Shown one piece after another: positions 13,913 through 23,087 of a DNA stretch of 35,143 bases. Both the position numbers and the translations under genes were made by a program. Every line of letters begins with the position of its first letter. Positions within the stretch are counted from its first letter, which is position 1. Source of the stretch: an uncultured Bacteroidales bacterium. Lineage in GTDB: Bacteria; Bacteroidota; Bacteroidia; Bacteroidales; Bacteroidaceae. The notes under the pieces were generated by a model. It saw only the letters and a program-made list of their open reading frames with translations. It ran no database searches and was not told where the DNA came from. Location: positions 1 through 35,143 of the forward strand of contig CADCIQ010000023.1 of NCBI GenBank assembly GCA_902801425.1. The letters are read 5' to 3'.

Positions 13913-15733
13913 TTACAAGCCAATCCTACCTTTCCAGTGCAGGAACCAGTTGTTCTTGTCTGTCAGGTCAGCGGAAACACCGCTTGGAGCAGTACCGTTT
14001 CTACCTTGTATCTTTTTGGCAAGCCATGAAGGATCATTTCTTCTGAGAGCCACACGGAGAAGGTCATAGTATCTATAACCCTCGAAGGCGAACTCAAGAG
14101 CCTCCTCGTCGATAATCATCTCCTCTACCTGATCCTGCTGCCATGCAATCTGCTGGAGTGAGTCGGTAATATTAGGGTTGTAAGGCATCTGGTAGTACTC
14201 GTTGGCTGGAGTGAAGCCAGAACCACGGCTATGGATACCTATGGTGTTTCGGGTTGCAGTACTGCGAGGATTTGAGATAGCTATATATGCACTACTATAA
14301 TTTGACAGACGTGTACCTGGGAAGTTGAAGTTCTCCATAATCTTCAGAGAGTCAGCCCTGTAGTGAGGAATTACACTATCCTGAAGCACTTCGGTGTTCA
14401 CGCCAGAAGAGAGAATCTGGAATGCATAGCGAGGATAGCCTGCGCGGTTGATAGCCTCTGCAAGGCGGAGATATACAAGAGTGCGACGATAGATGTGGAT
14501 GTGCTTCGTATCATATTTCTTGATAAACTGATATGGGAATTTGTCGCCTCCAACGGATATATATCCACGATTATCCAATGTATGTGAGAGGCGGAGGTCG
14601 CCGGACTTGTAGTTTTCAAGATTTTTTGGTACGTATGTCACATCACCCTTGTCATTGTAGCAATATACCTGAGCAGCAGAAAGATCGATGATCTTCTTAG
14701 AAGGTTCGAGACTTGCCTTATAATTGTTCTGATTGTTGGTGTTGAATATGTTACGCAACTGACTGTAATGGCCCTCTGATGGAATAGAGTCCATAGGAAT
14801 CATTGTAATCAACTCGTTGTTAACTCCAGTGCTCTGTTCTACTTCGGTATTAAAGGAGCCTTCCAGCCAAGGGTCGTCAGAAACAACCACGTTTGACAAA
14901 CTCCAATGTTCTGGAGAATACCATTGTGCGGCATTACCCGTTGTTGGATAAATCGTGTTTTTGCCATTACGATTGTTGAGAAAATCAACATAGTACTTGG
15001 CTGCCTCGAAATATTGTTCTGACCAGAGATAGAGGTCGGCTATTACGAGGCGTACAGGGAACATGAAATTCTTTGAAGGAATATTCTTGATCTTATCGTA
15101 GTTAGGAAGTTCTTCATCTACGAGTGAGAGAAGGTTATCCTCGTTGAGGAAATAGTCACATACCTGCTTGATGTCATACATTGGATATGAGCGTTCAGAC
15201 TCTTCTTTTGTCATTATTGGCTCAGTAACGAATGGTACACGACCATAGGTGGTAACCAACTGGAGGTATGTCCATGCACGTATTGCCTTCACTTCTGCAT
15301 ATTCCTTCTTGAAAATGAACTCGTTACGGCTGTTTCTCAGTTCGATGTCAGCCTTTGCGAGGAAGTAGTTGCAGTTGTTGATAATGGCATAATAATCCAG
15401 AGGGTTGTTATACTGGTTATTATCATCAACAGTGAAGTTGGCAATAGCGCGAAGATCGGCCGATGTATTTTCATTAACCGTAACAAGGTCACCGCGTGCC
15501 TCTCCAAGAAGGATTGTACGGTCAGCAATAGCCTGAACCTTGTTCAAGATACCAGTCAGAGAGTAGATGGTATCTGTGGCATTGTTAAGATGATCTTTGT
15601 CAGCATTAACGATATATGTTGAATCCTGTTCAAAGAAGTCGGAGCAGCTATTTAGTGTAAAGAGTAAAGTTAAGAGTGTAATGTAGAATGACACTCTTCT
15701 CTTACTTATATGTCTTTTAATGAATTTTTTCAT
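13913..15733 (-). CDS. SusD/RagB-family outer-membrane glycan-binding lipoprotein (pair 1)
   Basis: SusD-like proteins sit as surface lipoproteins on the SusC transporter and act as a lid that captures oligosaccharides. This 606-residue protein has a lipoprotein signal peptide ending LNSC (Cys30) followed by SDFFEQD, acidic as expected for surface export. Helical TPR-type regions (YYAIINNCNYFLAKAD, EVKAIRAWTYLQLV) and the C-terminal LEFAFEGYRYYDLLR motif are diagnostic of the family. The length is normal to slightly long. It follows its SusC after 53 bp. The signal-peptide core is encoded by a low-complexity ACTCTT/TTTAC stretch (15654-15694), and an 8-bp hairpin (15673-15680 with 15692-15699) forms in the mRNA there. 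Confidence 0.93.
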   Translation of the reverse strand: MKKFIKRHISKRRVSFYITLLTLLFTLNSCSDFFEQDSTYIVNADKDHLNNATDTIYSLTGILNKVQAIADRTILLGEARGDLVTVNENTSADLRAIANFTVDDNNQYNNPLDYYAIINNCNYFLAKADIELRNSRNEFIFKKEYAEVKAIRAWTYLQLVTTYGRVPFVTEPIMTKEESERSYPMYDIKQVCDYFLNEDNLLSLVDEELPNYDKIKNIPSKNFMFPVRLVIADLYLWSEQYFEAAKYYVDFLNNRNGKNTIYPTTGNAAQWYSPEHWSLSNVVVSDDPWLEGSFNTEVEQSTGVNNELITMIPMDSIPSEGHYSQLRNIFNTNNQNNYKASLEPSKKIIDLSAAQVYCYNDKGDVTYVPKNLENYKSGDLRLSHTLDNRGYISVGGDKFPYQFIKKYDTKHIHIYRRTLVYLRLAEAINRAGYPRYAFQILSSGVNTEVLQDSVIPHYRADSLKIMENFNFPGTRLSNYSSAYIAISNPRSTATRNTIGIHSRGSGFTPANEYYQMPYNPNITDSLQQIAWQQDQVEEMIIDEEALEFAFEGYRYYDLLRVALRRNDPSWLAKKIQGRNGTAPSGVSADLTDKNNWFLHWKGRIGL

Positions 15734-15786
15734 AATTATAAATACAATTTACATTAATCTATAATCTTTCAACTTTAATCTGAATA

Positions 15787-18700
15787 TTACAGATTGATCT
15801 TGACACCAGCCATGAAGCTTCTGCTCTGTCCTACATAGCCAAGGTCTATGCCCTGACCGATAACGGATGTAGTGCTTGAGAACTCTGGATCAGTACCGAG
15901 ATACTTAGTAAGCGTGAATACATTGTTTGCTTGAATCCAGAACTGGAGTCCCTGAAGGAATGTTGAGTTGAGAGGGAGGTCATAGCTGAGAGTGATAGAC
16001 TTCAGTTTGAGGTATGAGCCATCCTCAATCCAGCGGTCAGAGAAACGTGAGTTCTGCATTGGATCCTGGAATGTAGCCTTTGGCATGGTTGTAACATCAC
16101 CCTCTGCCATCCAGCGCTGTGTCATGGTTGTTGTCTGGTTCAGGAAGCGAGAGCCTGACTCCAACTGCTGACGCATATAGTTATATACATCATTACCGAG
16201 GCTGTATGCAAGGTTTACGTCGAGCTTGAGGTTCTTCCATGTAAGTGCGGTGAAGATGTTACCGTAGATGTCTGGATTTGGATCACCGATTACAACACGG
16301 TCATTCTCATTGATCTCGTCATCTTCAGAATAGACATTGTCAAATATCATGTCACCAGCCTCAAAGTAGTTCTTCTTTACTCCGTTGGCATCAAGCACAT
16401 AAAGTCTTGAATCCATTGCCTCCTTGGTGGTAGAGAATACGCCTTTGGTGCGATAGCCATAGAAGAGGTTGGCAGGACTGCCTTCCTGAGTAAGGATTGT
16501 GGCACCATTGATGTCAGTGGTGTACCATGTCTGACCATTGCTGAGACCAAGACTTGTAATCTTGTTCTTGTAATGACCTACGCTTGCACCGAGTTCCCAG
16601 CCCCAGTCCTTTGTAGCGATAATCTTTCCGCGTACATTGGCATCATAGCCGTTGTTTGCAAGTTTACCATTGTTAGCCCAGTTGCTCTCTATGCCTGAGA
16701 TGAAACCGAGTTCCTGAAGTGCGAGAAGTCCAGTGGTTGCAGACTTGAAGTAGTTGAAGCCTACATGGAGACGGTTGCCAAGGAAATTACCCTCAAAGCC
16801 TACGTTGAACCTGCGTGTGGTTTCCCACTTGATAGCTGTATTACCGATTTCTGAGAAGGTAAGTCCTGTTATGTCGTTAAGGAAGAGTGATGATGCGAAG
16901 TGTGACTTTGCAGCGAATACATCGATATCATCATTACCGCTCATGTCAAATCCTGCTGTAAGGCGCAGATAGTCAATGCCAGGAGTTTTTGCGAACCAAG
17001 GTTCGTTGGTTATAACCCATGAAGCCTGAACAGAAGGGAAGAGCGCCCATACTGTACCAAGCATCTTCAGACCGCCAATGGCATCCTTACCGAAGCGTGA
17101 TGAACCGCTTGCAGTTAAGTTGACCTGGGCAAAATAGCGTCCGAGGTAGTCATAGTTGCCCTGAATGTACATATCCATATTGTTCCATGACTCATCAACA
17201 CCAGTGCTCTGTCTGTTAAGAAGATCTGCACTCATGAATGGGGTCTTATCTGAACCAGTGTTATAGCCGAGCTGCTTACTGCGGGTATAGTTCTCGGAAT
17301 TTATGCGTACACCACCGAATAGGGCGATGTCATGAGCATCATAGCGGTTATTCCAAGTGAGGCGGGTATCGCTCTGTACGGAATTCTGCTTTGTTGCAAG
17401 TGAGCTTACGAGATTCTCACGATCAGCAGATACGCTTGCTACATAGAATGTAGGAACACCGTTTACTGGTAGGTAGTACTTGTTATTGGTGTTTACGAGG
17501 TTATAGCAGAAATGCTCGCTGAGTGACAGGTGATCGTTGAACTGATACTTAGGAGTAACGGCTATATTGAGCAATGAATTCTCAAAATGGTTCTTGTTCT
17601 CAGCCTCTCCATACTCGTTGAATGCTAAAGGGTTTCCCAGCTTGTAGTTGTAGTTTTTATACAGGCTAAGAGCCTCGTTGAGATATGTCTCATCAGTAGT
17701 GTCGAGGTAAGAATCGGAAATCTTACCAGCACCGTATGAGTAAGGACTTAGGAACGGAGCCTTTACATAGCCGAGGAACGAAGGAGAGGTTGGTGTGCCC
17801 TCATCGTATGTGGTAGGAGCACCGTCATCGCGTATGTCGCGAGTAAGGTTGGAGAATGAAGCATCGAATCTTACACTAAGCTCATTGGTTATCTGCACAT
17901 CCGTATTGAAACGTATGTTCAGACGAGCCATGTCGTTGTACTTCATGCTACCCTTTGCAAGAGTGTAGCCTACAGAAAGGTTATACTGAGCAACATCATC
18001 ACCACCTTCTACGTTGATTCCATAGTTCTGTGTAGCAGCAGATCGGTATAGCAATTTCTTCCAGTCAGTATTGTTGTGATACTGATTGTAATAGTAATAG
18101 GTAGGGTCTGCATTGAGAAACTTGAACTCGTTACGCTGTGTATTGACGGTCTTCAGCAGGGTAGAGGAGTAGTTGCGATACTGCTCTGCATCCATCATCT
18201 CATAGTACTTAGGCTCAGTTGTTACACCTGCTGAGATGTTAGCCGTGATGCGTGTTGCAAGGCTTGCAGAACGGTGTGTCCTAATCTCAATAACACCATT
18301 TGCACCGCGTGCACCATAGAGGGCTGTACCATTGCGAATGATGGATACGTTCTCAATGTCAGCAGGATTGATGTTGGTGAGAATATCGTTTACGAAACCA
18401 TTGTGAAGCATCTCGCGACCATACTGCTGATCAACGATAGTTCCGTCAACCACAACAAGAGGCTGTGCATTGGAGTTGAGGGTATTTAATCCCTGGATGA
18501 AGATGTTAGAGCCAATACCTGGAGTACCGCTGCGCTGTCTGGTATAAGCATAGGCACCAAGCTGCTTCTCTATTTCCTCCTTGATGTTGAGGGCATTTGA
18601 ATACTTATAGTCGCTTGTAGAAGCTACATTGTTTACATTTGTAGTCTCTGTGTATTCAGACTTGAGTGAAGAACTGAGGAGGCGGGCAGTACGCTGTGTG

Positions 18701-19047
18701 TCCTCCTCTGCAAGACCGATGACTACAGGGTTATAACTTGGTGTTGATACGTAGATTGCAGATGTGAATCGTGGTACGTAGAACACATAATTACCTTTCT
18801 CGTCGGTCAGGGCACTATATCCGTCGATGCCCTGCGCCTTGACCATGGCACCAGCGAGAGGCTTACCCGTAGCTGCATCCAGCACGACTCCTCTTACTAT
18901 GCGTGTATCGTATTTCTTCTGGGCTTTCCTTACCTTACGCACAATGGCCTGTGGCACATCTTCTTCATCTTCTGTATCATCTTGAGCCGAGACATTCAGA
19001 GGATATGCCATAAGCATTGTGAGTCCATATAATATATATCGTTTCAT
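15787..19047 (-). CDS. SusC/RagA-family TonB-dependent transporter (pair 1, atypical N-terminus)
   Basis: This 1086-residue outer-membrane beta-barrel should import oligosaccharides captured by the SusD encoded next. A signal peptide (1-21, VSA-Q) is followed by an unusual charged linker: acidic DDTEDEEDV, then basic RKVRKAQKKYDTR. After it come a carboxypeptidase-D-like domain (VVLDAATGKPLAGAMV, about 53-125), the plug (QPLVVVDGTIVDQ, LYGARGANGVIEI) and a long barrel ending in FMAGVKINL. The usual TonB-box-like V-V-V motif between the first domain and the plug is not recognisable; SEYTETTNVNNV is found there instead. It comes 85 bp after a fasciclin lipoprotein gene. It belongs to a divergent SusC lineage compared with the copy at 24986-28339. 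Confidence 0.93.
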   Translation of the reverse strand: MKRYILYGLTMLMAYPLNVSAQDDTEDEEDVPQAIVRKVRKAQKKYDTRIVRGVVLDAATGKPLAGAMVKAQGIDGYSALTDEKGNYVFYVPRFTSAIYVSTPSYNPVVIGLAEEDTQRTARLLSSSLKSEYTETTNVNNVASTSDYKYSNALNIKEEIEKQLGAYAYTRQRSGTPGIGSNIFIQGLNTLNSNAQPLVVVDGTIVDQQYGREMLHNGFVNDILTNINPADIENVSIIRNGTALYGARGANGVIEIRTHRSASLATRITANISAGVTTEPKYYEMMDAEQYRNYSSTLLKTVNTQRNEFKFLNADPTYYYYNQYHNNTDWKKLLYRSAATQNYGINVEGGDDVAQYNLSVGYTLAKGSMKYNDMARLNIRFNTDVQITNELSVRFDASFSNLTRDIRDDGAPTTYDEGTPTSPSFLGYVKAPFLSPYSYGAGKISDSYLDTTDETYLNEALSLYKNYNYKLGNPLAFNEYGEAENKNHFENSLLNIAVTPKYQFNDHLSLSEHFCYNLVNTNNKYYLPVNGVPTFYVASVSADRENLVSSLATKQNSVQSDTRLTWNNRYDAHDIALFGGVRINSENYTRSKQLGYNTGSDKTPFMSADLLNRQSTGVDESWNNMDMYIQGNYDYLGRYFAQVNLTASGSSRFGKDAIGGLKMLGTVWALFPSVQASWVITNEPWFAKTPGIDYLRLTAGFDMSGNDDIDVFAAKSHFASSLFLNDITGLTFSEIGNTAIKWETTRRFNVGFEGNFLGNRLHVGFNYFKSATTGLLALQELGFISGIESNWANNGKLANNGYDANVRGKIIATKDWGWELGASVGHYKNKITSLGLSNGQTWYTTDINGATILTQEGSPANLFYGYRTKGVFSTTKEAMDSRLYVLDANGVKKNYFEAGDMIFDNVYSEDDEINENDRVVIGDPNPDIYGNIFTALTWKNLKLDVNLAYSLGNDVYNYMRQQLESGSRFLNQTTTMTQRWMAEGDVTTMPKATFQDPMQNSRFSDRWIEDGSYLKLKSITLSYDLPLNSTFLQGLQFWIQANNVFTLTKYLGTDPEFSSTTSVIGQGIDLGYVGQSRSFMAGVKINL

Positions 19048-19064
19048 ATTCTACTTAATTTCGA

Positions 19065-19101
19065 TTTGCTAATTATTTGCTAAAGCTAATCAAGCTAAAG
19101 C
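19065..19101. repeat. Short TTTGCTAA repeats upstream of SusC (pair 1)
   Basis: TTTGCTAATTA and TTTGCTAAAGC are tandem 11-mers (19065-19086). Two more GCTAA words follow at 19085-19089 and 19094-19098. They occupy the 85-bp gap before the transporter start and would lie in its untranslated leader. No promoter consensus is seen here. Confidence 0.5.
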
Positions 19102-19132
19102 AAGTTCCGAATTACATTATTTGTTTGGACTG

Positions 19133-20878
19133 CTAATCTTCAAAGCGTGGAACCATCTTGATGCAGTCTATTCGCAGGGTTCTCGTGTAGATATTCTTGT
19201 TTACATCAGAGCCTCTGACATTGACGTTTATGAATGCCTTGACCTGTGGTTCCTGAAGTCCATAAGAGCATGTAGGGAATTCGAATGTTCCGATATGAAT
19301 CTCATGAACCTTTTTAGGGTCGGTAAGGAATGTCTGCTTTCTGGTCGAACTGTCATAAGTGATCTCGCCACCGTCCTTGTCAGTTACTTCCTTTGATACT
19401 TCCTTTCCGTCCATGTCGTGCCAGTAAAGTGTCACGCCGAATCGGGTAGGGAGTGTGTCGGTTGCGAGCGTATCACCTGCTGTAGCAGGTACAGTCACAA
19501 CATACATGTCGTATTTCTGATTCGACAATACATCTTCAATGTTGAGCAGTACACCCATGTCCCTAAGATTGGCAGGGATAAGTGTGTTATACTCATTGTT
19601 TGACACTTTGTTATAGTATGGGTTGTCTGGAAGAACTGTAGTATATGTCCAACTTGGCTTTGCCTCAGGTTTTTCACCAGAGAGAGAGTCAAGGGTCCTG
19701 GTGTACTCTGCTTCCATAATTATTTGTTGCCAGAAGTCCTCATTGCGTTTAACCTTCCAGTTATCAGTTTTCATAATGACTCCATTACTGCAAATTTTTT
19801 GCTCCTTAATATCGGTAAAAAGTCCATCAGGCTGAGCATATGGTTTTTTGTATAAACCAGGATGTATGTCGTATGACCCATATAGACGTTTTCTGTTTGC
19901 GTAGGAGGCAATTCCTATTGTAGATTCTAAGGAGTCTATAGCCTCTGTGGTTCCGAGTAGTGGATTGTCTGTCTTATTGAACTGCATTCCTGCAAGGATA
20001 TAGATGCGAGGATATACATACATGAGAGAGTCACGCCCCAATACCTGCTTGTCGTACTGGAACAATGGGGCGTTCTTTTCGTATCGTTCCTTCCATAGCT
20101 TGTTTGTAGGCATAAGTGCATAGTAACTGCTGTCTTCTTCATCAAGGAGTGCATCCAACCAACCATTAAGTAGCTCATTGTAGGTTGCTGTTACAGAGTC
20201 AAGATAGTGTTGCTGTCCCCTGATGATTTCACCTGGAACCGAAGCACTTGGGTCGAATATTATCTGGTGGAACTGATATGGCTTAGACATATAGAGGAAA
20301 TTCTTTACGCTGTCAAGTTCTGGGTCGTTCTTTACATATTCAAAGATATTAGGAACGAAGTCTGCCTTTTCTGCTAAGGTAAAGAGAATACCATTACCAG
20401 TTACGGTATTTGTACTTGTGAATGGCTTGCCAGAGAATGTGCTGTTTGTCAGTCCGAGATACTTTCCGTTCATCATACGGATGGTGGTATCAGGTGACTC
20501 GTTGGCGATAGTGTAGTTATACAAGGCGATGTGATTCATCACAAACTCCTTGATAGCTGTATTTTTTTCGCCTTTATATCCCTTGGCAAGGTCTGCCTGA
20601 TACTTGTTTATTACTTCATTTGCATCGGCATCAGAGAATGCGTCATTTGTTGGAGCAAATACTGTGAACACCTGACTACTTGCAAGTGATTTATCATATC
20701 CTGTTGCTTCAATGACCTTTGCGAAGTTGGAAAGTTGTTGGTTACTCTTTATAGACTCCCACAGGTTGCCTTCTCCCATAGAGCCTTGCTTGTAGTGGTC
20801 GTCCCATGTATCGGTACAGGAAACTGCACCTAATGCAAGGAAAGCTAACACTGCAGATATAATCTTATTTATTTTCAT
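19133..20878 (-). CDS. Fasciclin-domain surface lipoprotein C
   Basis: This 581-residue lipoprotein has Cys21 in GAVSC, followed by TDTWDDHY, consistent with surface display. The first fasciclin (FAS1) domain (about 40-190) contains the classic H1-type motif FTVFAPTNDAF (71-81). A second, degenerate one (about 195-400) has YYALMPTNKLW. The last 170 residues are beta-rich and end in TRTLRIDCIKMVPRFED, resembling the closing strands of a carbohydrate-binding beta-sandwich. In this locus it sits where surface glycan-binding proteins (SusE/F position) normally lie, directly before the second SusC. Ligand binding is inferred from position; FAS1 domains are otherwise adhesion modules. Confidence 0.85.
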   Translation of the reverse strand: MKINKIISAVLAFLALGAVSCTDTWDDHYKQGSMGEGNLWESIKSNQQLSNFAKVIEATGYDKSLASSQVFTVFAPTNDAFSDADANEVINKYQADLAKGYKGEKNTAIKEFVMNHIALYNYTIANESPDTTIRMMNGKYLGLTNSTFSGKPFTSTNTVTGNGILFTLAEKADFVPNIFEYVKNDPELDSVKNFLYMSKPYQFHQIIFDPSASVPGEIIRGQQHYLDSVTATYNELLNGWLDALLDEEDSSYYALMPTNKLWKERYEKNAPLFQYDKQVLGRDSLMYVYPRIYILAGMQFNKTDNPLLGTTEAIDSLESTIGIASYANRKRLYGSYDIHPGLYKKPYAQPDGLFTDIKEQKICSNGVIMKTDNWKVKRNEDFWQQIIMEAEYTRTLDSLSGEKPEAKPSWTYTTVLPDNPYYNKVSNNEYNTLIPANLRDMGVLLNIEDVLSNQKYDMYVVTVPATAGDTLATDTLPTRFGVTLYWHDMDGKEVSKEVTDKDGGEITYDSSTRKQTFLTDPKKVHEIHIGTFEFPTCSYGLQEPQVKAFINVNVRGSDVNKNIYTRTLRIDCIKMVPRFED

Positions 20879-20885
20879 ATTCTAT

Positions 20886-21000
20886 TTTAAATTATAAAAT
20901 GAAAAGTGAAAAATGAAAAATACAGATTTGTATTTTCGTTAATGCCTAATGAAAAATGTAACTTGTATTGTTCATTTTTCTTTTTTCATTTTTCATTTAT
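20886..21000. repeat. AT-rich palindromic spacer, copy 1
   Basis: It opens with TTTAAATTATAAAATGAAAA (20886-20905), identical over 20 bp to copy 2 at 28349-28368. The left arm has AAATGAAAA-type words and the right arm the complementary TTTTTCATTT words (20975-21000), so the RNA can form a long hairpin. It fills the gap between fasciclin genes B and C. Confidence 0.7.
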
Positions 21001-21003
21001 AGT

Positions 21004-23064
21004 TTAGAGGTCATCTTCAGATGAACCGCTGTCGGATACACCATATACTGATTTTGGAACAAGCTCAAGGTAGTCGAGCGTAGCCTCCTTACGCTTAGGA
21101 AGAATCGTTGATACGTTCTTGATGCGGAGTGTGTGTGGCTTGCCTGCCTCAATATAAACCGTACAGAGCACCTTACGTGCACAGTTTGCGATTGTTGACA
21201 ATGCACTACCCTTGGTTGCCATTGTTCCGTCAGAGCTTACGAAGAGAGAGTGAGGACCACGGTAGTATCCCTTATTCTTCAGAATCTTGAAGTCTTCCTG
21301 ACGCTTCTCATCGTCATCACGAATATTGGCATAGTCTGGGAATGCTGTTGAACCGTAAACGCTCTCGTCCTTGATACGCTCTGCCATGTTCAATGGAATA
21401 CCAGTTGCCTTGTTGTCAAAATAAACCTGCATCTGACCACGCTCGGCACGGTCGTCCTTCTTGTTCATTGGAGGGAATCCAAGACGGATCTGCCATTCGC
21501 CAGAGAATGGAACAGGAGGGAGGTTGAATGTGATGTCGAATACTTCCTGTGCATCCATCTCGTCACCATGACTACCCCAGTAGTGTGAACGTGGGTACCA
21601 ATATGTGAGACGGCTGTCGCCTCTGAGAATAACGCCATCAAGATAGCCTTGTGGGAACTGGTAGTTCTTACCACCTGCACCGCCTTGGCTAATGGTCTTA
21701 CCATTCATGCGGATATTGTTGGTCATGATCTCAGGGAAGATGGTAGAGAAGTCCATGCGGATACGGCAGTTATGCACGTTGTCGCGTGTGCTGTCATCGA
21801 ACTTCAGAAGGTCATCAATATAGAAGTAGATTCCGTTTACAGCATTATTGTCATACTGTTCTGGAACTGTCGGCAGGATGTGTACACCATAGATATTATG
21901 TGTATCATCATAGCGACGGTTGAGGTAACGGTCGCCTACAACACCTGTAGAACCTGCCCATTTCGCTACGGTGAGTTTCTCTACCTTAAGCATACTGTAA
22001 GGAAGCAATGTGGTGTACCAGTCTGTTGGGTTCACGATGTTGATATCTACACCAGCATCTTCGCGCACGGTAAGGAAGTTGTAGCCCTGCACGTTACGGT
22101 CAAGGATATGATACTGGATAAGACGCTTCAGAGGGTTGATGGAGTCCTTGAGGTTCTCAAATTTCCAACCTTCCTTGTCAACGTCTTCCGGGAAAACTGA
22201 TGCATAGGTCTTTGCTGCCACATCGTAGAGATCCCTAAGATTCATAATGCCTTTTCTCTTGAGAATATCATCAGGTACTACGAAGGCTGTGAAACCGTAT
22301 TTCTTTGATTCTGGATAATATACAGCCTCTGCAGAACGTGAACCTGTGGTGAGCATCTGCATAGCCCACTTTGAGTTCTTGTATCGCTCATAGTCCTGGG
22401 CATACTTGCGATCCTCAACACTATCCATTCTCTCGTCAAGACCTGTCTCATGGATTGCATCAGCAAAGATTGACACTTGGTCGTTCTGCATGATAAGTGA
22501 GCCTACAGTCTTAGTTGAGTTCTCAAGTACTACGTCAATCTGGTGTACAATACCATTTTCAACAGAGTCATCCTGATGCTCGAAGTATATGGTAGAGTTG
22601 CTGTTTACTACTACTACGGAGTTGTTGTTTGCATCGCTCTTGTGCTCAACCTGAACATTGCGCTTGATCATGTTCTGGGTTGCAAGCATACCGTCAGCCA
22701 TGTCTGACACTGAGAATATCTCAGGAATCAGGTGGGTACGGGCGATAGTGTCGCACTGAGAGTCTGACAGGTCATCGATGGATGACATGTTATACTTCTG
22801 GAGGTATGCATTCACCGCATCGTTGTTTGGCAGGAAACATGTATAGTGGCCATAGGCTGAAAGCTGATCCATGAGTCCGGCACGCTGAACGATTGTGGCA
22901 AACTGACTGAAGTTCTCATTACTCTGTAGATACTCACTCATCATCTTACCTGTGAAGGTGTAGTAGCTCTCTGCATCCGGTTCATCAGAACAGGAAGAGA
23001 AAGTGGTGACACCGAGAGATGCGAGTGACAGTAAAGCCAATATGTTAAATGTGAATTTCTTCAT
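21004..23064 (-). CDS. Fasciclin-domain surface lipoprotein B
   Basis: This 686-residue lipoprotein has Cys25 in FSSC followed by SDEPDAES, acidic as in exported surface lipoproteins. Two FAS1 domains are visible. The first, about 36-182, contains YTCFLPNNDAV (74-84) and the closing GIVHQIDVVLE. The second, about 187-425, contains FTAFVVPDDIL. Residues 425-686 form a separate beta-rich domain (IYFYIDDLL ... FSGEWQIRLGFPP ... PHTLRIKNVS ... ATLDYLELVP) that looks like a carbohydrate-binding beta-sandwich. It starts 23 bp after SusD of pair 2, so the two are co-translated neighbours. A surface glycan-binding role is the best inference. Confidence 0.85.
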   Translation of the reverse strand: MKKFTFNILALLSLASLGVTTFSSCSDEPDAESYYTFTGKMMSEYLQSNENFSQFATIVQRAGLMDQLSAYGHYTCFLPNNDAVNAYLQKYNMSSIDDLSDSQCDTIARTHLIPEIFSVSDMADGMLATQNMIKRNVQVEHKSDANNNSVVVVNSNSTIYFEHQDDSVENGIVHQIDVVLENSTKTVGSLIMQNDQVSIFADAIHETGLDERMDSVEDRKYAQDYERYKNSKWAMQMLTTGSRSAEAVYYPESKKYGFTAFVVPDDILKRKGIMNLRDLYDVAAKTYASVFPEDVDKEGWKFENLKDSINPLKRLIQYHILDRNVQGYNFLTVREDAGVDINIVNPTDWYTTLLPYSMLKVEKLTVAKWAGSTGVVGDRYLNRRYDDTHNIYGVHILPTVPEQYDNNAVNGIYFYIDDLLKFDDSTRDNVHNCRIRMDFSTIFPEIMTNNIRMNGKTISQGGAGGKNYQFPQGYLDGVILRGDSRLTYWYPRSHYWGSHGDEMDAQEVFDITFNLPPVPFSGEWQIRLGFPPMNKKDDRAERGQMQVYFDNKATGIPLNMAERIKDESVYGSTAFPDYANIRDDDEKRQEDFKILKNKGYYRGPHSLFVSSDGTMATKGSALSTIANCARKVLCTVYIEAGKPHTLRIKNVSTILPKRKEATLDYLELVPKSVYGVSDSGSSEDDL

Positions 23065-23087
23065 AATTTATTACTAATTTAATTCTA

